From Pseudeuparius sepicola (taxonomy: Eukaryota; Arthropoda; Insecta; Coleoptera; Anthribidae), in contig OY987298.1 of NCBI GenBank assembly GCA_963920635.1, positions 82,655,454 to 82,719,453 on the forward strand: a stretch of DNA of 64,000 nt, written 5' to 3'. Shown here in pieces: positions 58,547 to 64,000 of the stretch (the stretch's first letter is position 1; the number at the start of each line of letters is the position of its first letter). The position numbers were made by a program, and so were the translations under genes. Below the pieces are notes generated by a model. That model saw only the letters and a program-made list of their open reading frames with translations, made no database searches and was not told the DNA's origin.

Positions 58547-58906
58547 TTACAGGTTCTCATTTTTTAAGAAATTTAAACACAAATTTCCACAATTTATTTC
58601 ATTGTAATTTTGATAAGAATTATTGTTATAAAATACTTCTATATCACTCCCTAAATATCGAATGAGTTCCTTTGGGGGTTTCAAATTGCCAAAGCTGTCA
58701 AAATATTGACACCTTTTCCCTCTTTTGCGATACGCCACCCAATGAGATCCGGAATTTTTCTGCACATCCAAATTTAAAATGGCCGACTCATTTTTTCTCG
58801 TTTTTTTAGGTAGTGTATCTCTCATATACACACCTCTAAAATAAGGAATTCCGTGGGCAAACCTAATTAAATCTAGGTTGGATAAAGGTCTGTTGGGTGG
58901 CTTCAT
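58547..58906 (-). CDS. Adenain-like (Ulp1-type) cysteine protease
   Basis: 119 aa with the catalytic triad His55 (GSHWVAY), Asp70 (QYFDSFG) and Cys106 (NCGNLCLNFL), and a likely oxyanion-hole Gln99 (SYQNY). The spacing matches the adenovirus maturation protease family, used to process virion proteins. It is shorter than adenain (~200 aa), as is common for Polinton versions. Its ATG overlaps the TAA of the upstream pVI-like frame as TAATG, suggesting coupled translation from a polycistronic transcript starting near 59700. The frame is intact. Confidence 0.85.
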   Translation of the reverse strand: MKPPNRPLSNLDLIRFAHGIPYFRGVYMRDTLPKKTRKNESAILNLDVQKNSGSHWVAYRKRGKRCQYFDSFGNLKPPKELIRYLGSDIEVFYNNNSYQNYNEINCGNLCLNFLKNENL

Positions 58907-59247
58907 TAGTTTTTTTGTTTCTTTAAAAAAAGACCGAAACCACGCCTACTTTTCCGCAAATAGAGTCCAGAACCGATGATCTTCGTAGCTTGCTTTCCAT
59001 TCCCCATCAGCTTTTTTGTATTATTTACGTCAATTATAGTTTTAGCTATACTGCTAGCACCTCCGGCTATTGATCCAAGGGCACTCAGACCAGCTAGTAT
59101 AGGCAAAAGCGGAAGAAAACCTCCTTTCTTTTCTTCAAAGGGAATAATTCTAGGTATTTTTAATTTACCTTTTCCATCAATTTTTTTAATTTGAACTCGT
59201 GCAGCCCTCACTGCCGCTAAAGACGATTTTTTAAATTTTTTAGATCA
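58906..59247 (-). CDS. pVI-like amphipathic/hydrophobic virion protein
   Basis: The frame is open from about 59247 without an ATG; the conserved part is AAVRAARVQIKK, PRIIPFEEKKGGFLPLLPI, LAGLSALGSIAGGASSIAK and the tail GSGLYLRKSRRGFGLFLKK. This is the layout of small adenovirus pX/pVI-like proteins carried by Polintons, with a hydrophobic Gly/Ala/Leu core flanked by basic ends. In relatives I recall, this domain follows phospholipase A2 in one polypeptide. Here the PLA2 frame stops 30 bases into this one, so a frameshift or loss of a start codon is likely. It overlaps the protease start. Confidence 0.65.
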
Positions 59248-59672
59248 TTCAACTCATTGGTAGTATAGGATTTTTTTAGGGTTTTTTCAACCTTCTTTAC
59301 AATGTCTCTTCTAAATGAAAATGGACGTTTCATACCCATGCCCAATTTCCTTTTAACCTTCATTGCAGTCGTAATAAGCCAAGCGGCTGTCTTTTCACCA
59401 AATTTAGCGTCTCTCGATTTGACTCTGTCCCAAGCACGATTTTCTAGTTCCCAATCAGCCTTGTGTCGGTCTTCTAGAGATTTGCTTTTACTGTAAGCAA
59501 TATCATGAATTCTACAGGCTGAATCAACTTTATTTATACCAGAATCACCTCTAGAAAGACGTTTTTCTAACTTTGTACCGGGACCACAATACTGGCAACC
59601 AGGAAGATGTAACTCAACCGGTAATTTGTCAATTAATGTGTTTACCAACCCGCTCCCTTTGACAAGCAGCAT
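59217..59672 (-). CDS. Parvovirus-type phospholipase A2 protein
   Basis: 151 aa from an ATG (MLLVKGSGLVNTL). The calcium loop YCGPGT is at residues 28-33 and the catalytic pair H56-D57 lies in SACRIHDIAYS, the arrangement of the VP1-unique PLA2 of parvoviruses, which breaches endosomal membranes during entry. A second charged region (ADWELENRAW) and a basic C-terminus follow. It is the first gene of a minus-strand cluster (PLA2, pVI-like, protease) behind a TATA box at 59707-59712. The fold is complete and the catalytic residues are present. Confidence 0.85.
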   Translation of the reverse strand: MLLVKGSGLVNTLIDKLPVELHLPGCQYCGPGTKLEKRLSRGDSGINKVDSACRIHDIAYSKSKSLEDRHKADWELENRAWDRVKSRDAKFGEKTAAWLITTAMKVKRKLGMGMKRPFSFRRDIVKKVEKTLKKSYTTNELNDLKNLKNRL

Positions 59673-59706
59673 TAGATTGACTCAAGTTTATTCAATCACT
59701 GCCTCT

Positions 59707-59712
59707 TATATA
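59707..59712 (-). promoter_or_regulatory. TATA box of the PLA2-pVI-protease cluster
   Basis: CTATATAAGAGGCAGTG on the minus strand, ~35 bp before the ATG at 59672. It lies just inside the inner end of the right TIR. Confidence 0.6.
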
Positions 59713-59753
59713 GTTAAAAAAAAACAACATACAAACAAATAATATTTTTATTT

Positions 59754-59855
59754 TCACAATTTTACATTTCTAAACTTTTTATTTATCTCGTACATAGTAA
59801 CCATCGTTTTCAGCTTTTTCAATTCCTCCACATGACTTCGCAGTCTCTCGTTCAT
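59754..59855 (-). CDS. Small ORF (33 aa) overlapping the right TIR gene as ATGA
   Basis: Starts on the ATGA overlap with the TIR gene stop. 33 residues, Lys/Glu/Val-rich and helical in character, ending in TGA directly before AATAAAAATATT. The counterpart of the 40-aa ORF at 6778-6900; deleted in the left TIR. Confidence 0.5.
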   Translation of the reverse strand: MNERLRSHVEELKKLKTMVTMYEINKKFRNVKL

Positions 59856-60145
59856 TCTTCAGAAAAAATAATATTAGTCGATTTGCCGACAGGGCCCAAG
59901 CTGGTTAAAAAGTACCTTTTGTTGTCACCATTCAAACCGTCAATTCGTTCTTGAGTTAGTTCATCCGTAAACCGCTGGGGCAGAATGGTCTTGAAGTCTG
60001 CAAACTCCACAACCACCTTCTGTCCAAACTTAGTACTTATTCTCTTAAAACTCTGAATCTCAAATTTTTCATTTACTTCCAAATCTCGAACGTTCACCAG
60101 ATTTTTTAACAACAAATTCTTGTTTAAATTATTTAAGAAGGACAT
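59852..60145 (-). CDS. Polinton TIR protein, right copy (intact)
   Basis: 97 aa from the ATG at 60145 (MSFLNNLNKNLLLKNL), ending LGPVGKSTNIIFSEE. It shares its whole length with the Polinton-3 gene at 6897-7205 and most of it with the left TIR copy. A longer in-frame extension upstream lacks a credible start and would run through the TATA box (60185-60190). The promoter and gene both lie in the TIR, so each Polinton molecule would carry two identical copies, one reading inward from each end. A role in terminus recognition or single-stranded-DNA binding is plausible but unproven. Confidence 0.75.
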   Translation of the reverse strand: MSFLNNLNKNLLLKNLVNVRDLEVNEKFEIQSFKRISTKFGQKVVVEFADFKTILPQRFTDELTQERIDGLNGDNKRYFLTSLGPVGKSTNIIFSEE

Positions 60146-60184
60146 GTTTGCTGCACTGATGCTCTTAGTTGAACCACACGAACC

Positions 60185-60190
60185 TATATA
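60185..60190 (-). promoter_or_regulatory. TATA box of the right TIR gene
   Basis: AGCTATATAGG on the minus strand, mirror of 35965-35970, with the ATCAGTGC initiator ~30 bp downstream. Confidence 0.6.
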
Positions 60191-60234
60191 GCTATTATTG
60201 GAGTGGGGGAGCTCTCCCACCACCAAAACCCTAT

Positions 60235-60281
60235 GAGAGTTCTAAGCCAGACAAGTCTGACAGGTTTGGCTTAGAACTCTC
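60235..60281. repeat. Terminal hairpin 14 bp inside the right Polinton-2 end
   Basis: Mirror of the hairpin at 35874-35920 with the same 15-bp arms, again 14 bp from the terminus. Confidence 0.75.
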
Positions 60282-60301
60282 TTTGTCTTACTACTCCAGT
60301 A

Positions 60302-61111
60302 ACTTTTTGGTTTTAGTTCAAAACTCCAAAGATAGCATAATATTTGATTCTAAATTTTTTATAATAATTTTCTTTAATGGTAAATGTAGTCACACCTTGT
60401 TTTGGTATCGAAAGTAATTAGAAATAACTTCAATTTCAGAAGTTGCTGATAATTACGAAAGTACTACACAAGAAACTGCCAATTCCCCTGAAAGTAATGT
60501 TTTTGTAACTGAATCAAATAGAAGGTGTACCTGCTTCAAACCTTTCTTCATTCGGCCTTCCAGGTTTGTTGTTTTAATTGCTTATTGCTTAGGTAGGAAA
60601 TAAAGCTCCAATTATTTTAGTTCCATGTACGTGTCAGAAGCAAGTAGTGCCTAGACTAGAATTACCTGTAGAAGTTAAATGACAATTTGGAAACAGTTGT
60701 CCAAAAGTTAACTGATAAGGGCATTTTTGAAGAAAATGATCCGATTGGAGGACTTTCCTCAATTAATAGAATTTAATAGGAACCTCGAAGCAGATTCAAA
60801 ACTTCAGAAAAAGCTGGTGAGTAGTTAAAGTTTACTGTTTTTTTACCTTACCTCTCATAGTTTAAATGTTTAATTTTGAGTTTTCTACTTAAATTGGGCG
60901 AATTCGCATGAAATAATGTTTATTTTTGAGTTATTTCCATTTTATTCTAAGAAAGGGCCTCAGAAGGGCCGATTACCTTATTAGGGTATCAAAGTGCCAC
61001 TGTTTCAGCTATAAAAAAAAATAATTATTTTTTGAGGCACTGGATATAGTTGAAACATACGAAGGCCTGGAAGGGACACTCGAATTTTTTCTATGTAGAT
61101 CCTCTCCTAAA
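60302..61111. other. Gene-free stretch right of Polinton-2
   Basis: AT-rich. A TTCAATTTCAG followed by an open frame at about 60440-60602 (EVADNYESTTQETANSPES) could be an old exon, but nothing supports it further. Confidence 0.35.
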
Positions 61112-61252
61112 ATTTCGACTTCTAAGTCGAAATATTGACCCAAAATTTCGACTTATAACTCGAAGCTTTAAACTTTCGACTTTAAGTCAAAATATTAAAC
61201 TAATATTTCGACTTATAACCCGAAACTTTAAAGCTTCGACTTATAAGTCGAA
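61112..61252. repeat. Tandem palindromic repeat, TTCGACTTATAAGTCGAAA type
   Basis: Five or six units of TTTCGACTT(A/C)TAA(G/C)TCGAA with intervening ATATT; each unit is itself a palindrome. Confidence 0.8.
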
Positions 61253-61770
61253 CCACCGTGCGGGGTTTTCGGGTTCCCCCATCGGGCGCCTACCAGGTGG
61301 TGGATAGGGAACGCCCTCCTAGCAGAGGGCACCAGGGGAATTAAATACCCTGGGGCGAACCAAAACCGGGTATTGGGAACAGCAGCGCTGAGAGGGGCGT
61401 CAGATCTATGGATGGTGGGGGTCAACCGGACTCACGTCCGGGGTCACCTGGCATCCTGGGGTCGACCGCCTCTCGTGGATGCCTGCCCAATACATACCGT
61501 AGTCGACAGGTCGGTGGTTGTAGAGGAAGTGCCAGTCGGCTATGGGGGCTTGCCTTAACCAGCCGGCCAAGTGGTTGGGAGCCACAATAAAACTCCCCCC
61601 AAGTCAAGGTGGAACAGCATAAGCCGAGGACTGCGTGGCTAAGGGGAAGCTTAGTCGCTATTATGCGGACTCCGGGTACTTTGGCGATCTCCCGGTTTTA
61701 ATAGCCTTCCTGTGGCAAGCGGGGCTCTGCTGCAGGCGACCGACATTCCCTTGCTACTCGTGGGACGAAC

Positions 61771-62643
61771 ATGGAATCGAGTAAACAAGAAGAAAAGGAA
61801 GAAAAAAAAGAAAAAAAAATAGGAAACCTCGCTGAACCCATGGAACAGGCAGAAAATCCTGACCAGAGGGCAGAGGAAGAACTGCTGAAAAGCAGCGACG
61901 AAGAGATCGGAAAATCTCTAAATGCCCTAAACATCAAGGGTAAGGGGAAAATCCGACTGAGCGGAGCTGCCAAGAAAAGGTTTAAGTACCTTTTGGCGCA
62001 AGGGCTTCCGGCTGAAGAGGCCAGACAAAAAGCCCTCCTACCAATGCCATCGTCAACGGGGGATAAAGGACCAAAGAGGCTTCGGTCTGATGGGACCACC
62101 CCAGAAAAACCAGATCCTAAGCGGACCAAGAAAGAAGGGCAACCAACTGCGGGCCCTTCAACTTCCGTGAAGTCCAAAAGACCTACCTTCAGTCAGATGG
62201 CAGGAGGTATCAAGGTCGGGATACTAGCGGAAAAATATCCGGAGGAATTTCTCACAGTGGATCAACAGAAGTCCATACAAGAAGCGATTCTCGATAAGAT
62301 TCTAGCCAACAAGCAAGGGGCCACTGTAAATCCGAGCTTCTACAGCTACCACAACAGGCCAGGATGGCTAGCTCTCCTCTGTGCCGATGAGAACACCGTC
62401 GGGTGGCTCAGGGACACTACGAGGGAACTCAAACCATGGGAGGGGGCCAATCTTAGGATGGTATCCGAGGCTGAACTGCCTCATACAGAAGTCCTAGTTG
62501 CCTATTTCCCAGGAAGTGAGGACTACTCGAACGAGAAGTTTCTCAAGCTGTTAGAGGCCCAAAATGAAGGAATCGCAGCAACAAACTGGAGGGTGCTTAG
62601 GAGATCATCCAGCAGCCCCACAGTAGAACTGACCTCTCAGTAG
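61771..62643 (+). CDS. Non-LTR ORF1 (Gag-like), first part
   Basis: 290 aa: a Lys/Glu-rich N-terminus (coiled-coil-like), the LSGAAKKRFKYLLAQGLPA block typical of ORF1 proteins that carry a DUF4780-type domain, and a globular region from SQMAGGIKVGILAEKYP through NWRVLRR. It stops at a TAG (62641-62643) reached after a frame change; the sense continues in another frame (VDHQSVEALSKRGNKV). ORF1 proteins bind the element RNA. This copy is frameshifted near 62620-62640. Confidence 0.75.
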   Translation: MESSKQEEKEEKKEKKIGNLAEPMEQAENPDQRAEEELLKSSDEEIGKSLNALNIKGKGKIRLSGAAKKRFKYLLAQGLPAEEARQKALLPMPSSTGDKGPKRLRSDGTTPEKPDPKRTKKEGQPTAGPSTSVKSKRPTFSQMAGGIKVGILAEKYPEEFLTVDQQKSIQEAILDKILANKQGATVNPSFYSYHNRPGWLALLCADENTVGWLRDTTRELKPWEGANLRMVSEAELPHTEVLVAYFPGSEDYSNEKFLKLLEAQNEGIAATNWRVLRRSSSSPTVELTSQ

Positions 62644-62987
62644 ATCACCAATCGGTGGAGGCTCTGAGCAAAAGAGGCAACAAGGTGAACTACAGATTTG
62701 GCCAAACTCAAGTAAGGCCAAGAGCTAGTAAGCCAAAGACCTCAAGCAAAGGTTCCCAGGAAAGGGCACAACCAGGTCCCTCTGGAATCAAACAGAGACA
62801 GGGCATGCAGAAACCAAGTGGCTCAGCAAAAGTAGCAGATAAAGGCAAACAAGAGCCTAAGAAATCAGCTAGTCAGCCAATTCCGCCTAAAGGCAAAAAG
62901 CCTAAGGAGGATGAAAAGAAGGCTGTTGGAGGCAAGCCAAGGGGCCAACCAGAAAGCCCCAAGGATACCTCCAAAAATGTCGAGTAA
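62643..62987 (+). pseudogene. Non-LTR ORF1, C-terminal basic tail after frameshift
   Basis: Continues ORF1 in a second frame: KRGNKVNYRFGQ followed by a Lys/Pro/Ser-rich low-complexity tail ending at TAA (62985-62987). No CCHC knuckle is visible. The stop overlaps the ORF2 start. Confidence 0.6.
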
Positions 62988-63789
62988 TATTCGATGCCTG
63001 CAGATAAATCTCCAGCACTCAAAAGCCGCCTCGAGTGTGCTTAGCAGGAGATTTATCAAGGGCAATTTCGGAATTGGGCTAATCCAAGAGCCCTGGATCA
63101 GTAGAGGACGAGTGTGTGGACTCCCATCAAAATCGTGTAAGTTACTGTATAGCACCGTACACGATAAACCAAGAGCAGCAATACTGCTCTGCAATAATGT
63201 AAACTTCATTTCCATTTCAGAATTTACAACAAGAGACTTGGTGGCCATAGAGGCGGAAGTCCCAACTGAGGGGGGCAAGAGGCGTATTATTATAGCCTCG
63301 GCCTATTTCCCCGGCAACGAGTCTCAAGCACCACCAGAGGAAGTTAAGCGCCTCATCACCTGGTGCAAGAAAAAGAACAAGCAGTACATTTTGGGCTGCG
63401 ATGCGAATGCACACCACACAATGTGGGGCAGCTCGAATATCAACCCCAGAGGTGAGTACCTACTTGAATTTTTGTCGGCTAATAACATAGACATAATCAA
63501 CAAAGGTAATACCCCTACTTTTATGAATGCAATTAGGAAAGAAGTTTTAGATATAACTCTAGCTAGTTCATTTATAACAGAATCAATCAAAAAATGGCAT
63601 GTTTCTGAGGAGGCCTCAATGTCGGATCATATGCACATACGATTTGACATAGAGGCTATATGCATCGAAGAACGTAGGAATCCTAGACTAACCGACTGGG
63701 TCCTTTACAAGGAACACATTAAGGTCGGAAGTCGAGGGAAATACCTACTCCATCGAAAGCGTAGAGGAACTGGAAAGAGCCTCTGTTAA
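62977..63789 (+). CDS. Non-LTR ORF2, endonuclease domain (frameshifted at its end)
   Basis: Begins at the ATG at 62977 (MSSNIRCLQINLQHSK), inside the last codons of ORF1. Endonuclease/exonuclease/phosphatase landmarks are QINLQHSKAA, the catalytic QEPW at ~41, CDANAHHTMWGS in the centre, DITLAS and SDHMHIRF near the C-terminus. The domain nicks target DNA for target-primed reverse transcription. The frame shifts near 63735; the linker continues in another frame (DVPWWNRELGRLKAKTRKL) to the window edge at 64000 without reaching the reverse transcriptase motifs. Confidence 0.8.
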   Translation: MSSNIRCLQINLQHSKAASSVLSRRFIKGNFGIGLIQEPWISRGRVCGLPSKSCKLLYSTVHDKPRAAILLCNNVNFISISEFTTRDLVAIEAEVPTEGGKRRIIIASAYFPGNESQAPPEEVKRLITWCKKKNKQYILGCDANAHHTMWGSSNINPRGEYLLEFLSANNIDIINKGNTPTFMNAIRKEVLDITLASSFITESIKKWHVSEEASMSDHMHIRFDIEAICIEERRNPRLTDWVLYKEHIKVGSRGKYLLHRKRRGTGKSLC

Positions 63790-64000
63790 TTTAAATAACC
63801 TAATAATATCGTCATTTGAGGACAACTGCCCGGTAACACAAAAGACTACATCCAGAGATGTACCATGGTGGAACAGGGAACTTGGCAGACTTAAGGCCAA
63901 GACAAGAAAATTATTCAACAGAGCTAAAAGCTCAGGGAATTGGGATGAGTACAGAACATCCCTAACAGAATACAACAAAGAATTGAGAAAGTCTAAAAGA

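Larger units (their letters stand above)
35860..60295. mobile_element. Polinton-2: virus-like Polinton/Maverick with capsid genes, 24.4 kb
   Basis: Terminal inverted repeats beginning AGTAGTAAGACAAAGAGAG are flanked by CCAGTA on both sides (35854-35859 and 60296-60301), the 6-bp duplication expected of Polintons. The interior encodes penton-like and hexon-like capsid proteins, IAP, an integrase chromodomain, PolB, adenain-like protease, a pVI-like protein and phospholipase A2. Genes on the left run rightward and those on the right run leftward, apart from a spliced gene. About 8-9 kb in the middle consists of later transposon insertions. PolB, integrase and one TIR gene are broken, so this is an endogenous, no longer autonomous copy. 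Confidence 0.9.
59730..60295 (-). repeat. Right terminal inverted repeat of Polinton-2
   Basis: Mirror of the left TIR with intact versions of both small ORFs. It ends at CTTACTACT immediately before the CCAGTA duplication. Confidence 0.9.
61253..64000 (+). mobile_element. Non-LTR retrotransposon (jockey-like group), 5' part
   Basis: A ~520-bp GC-rich 5' untranslated region is followed by a Gag-like ORF1 and an ORF2 starting with an apurinic/apyrimidinic-type endonuclease. The reverse transcriptase would lie beyond the window edge. GC content and codon use differ sharply from the surrounding AT-rich DNA, indicating recent insertion. The 5' boundary is placed where the AT-rich palindromic repeat stops and is approximate. 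Confidence 0.8.

Noticed and set aside
60440..60602. Possible host exon after TTCAATTTCAG
   Set aside because: One acceptor-like site and a short frame only; no partner exons or recognisable product.
1..64000. CRISPR array, rRNA or prokaryotic operon features
   Set aside because: No direct repeats with unique spacers, no rRNA-like segments, and introns and TATA boxes indicate a eukaryotic nuclear genome.

Overview
This window looks like a transposon-dense, AT-rich, non-coding part of an arthropod (most likely insect) nuclear genome. The reasons are the mix of Polinton/Maverick, P-like, hAT, Tc1/mariner and jockey-type elements, spliceosomal introns with GTAAGT donors, and TATA plus TCAGT-like promoters. 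I recognise no ordinary host gene, rRNA, tRNA or CRISPR array. The species cannot be named from this sequence.

Layout. 1-5200 is repeat DNA: a long inverted repeat (1-468), a GTTAACGC-rich tract, a ~155-bp satellite, two short tandem duplications and an A-rich minisatellite. 5800-7528 holds a GC-rich hairpin and the end of a first Polinton (Polinton-3), which carries one small gene inside its terminal repeat. 7559-26656 is a Russian doll. A P-like transposon (8-bp duplication GTTAGTAT) is interrupted by a Polinton (Polinton-1, 7638-24825, 6-bp duplication GTTGTG). That Polinton is almost entirely a palindrome with a DNA polymerase gene in each arm, and its left arm is interrupted by a hAT element (7986-9552, 8-bp duplication TAAGTAAA). 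The right arm still shows the empty hAT site. 26665-35853 is gene-poor and contains several foldback/MITE elements.

35860-60295 is a 24.4-kb virus-like Polinton (Polinton-2) with 6-bp duplication CCAGTA and ~0.5-kb terminal inverted repeats. Going inward from the left end it has the small TIR gene, penton-like and hexon-like capsid genes, a membrane-anchored unknown, an inhibitor-of-apoptosis protein (BIR+RING), and a cluster of later transposon insertions. After these come an integrase chromodomain remnant, a protein-primed DNA polymerase B split by a frameshift, a conserved unknown, a four-exon spliced gene, an adenain-like protease, a pVI-like protein, a parvovirus-type phospholipase A2 and the second TIR gene copy. 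The set fits a virion-forming element: polymerase and a possible DNA-binding protein for replication, integrase for insertion, protease, capsid and PLA2 for particles, and IAP for host interaction. No packaging ATPase is visible.

The window ends in a non-LTR retrotransposon (61253-64000, running off the edge) with a Gag-like ORF1 and an endonuclease-bearing ORF2, both frameshifted.

The most unusual observations are the palindromic Polinton with duplicated polymerase genes, the TIR-embedded gene shared by three Polinton ends, and the IAP and spliced gene carried by the capsid-coding Polinton.
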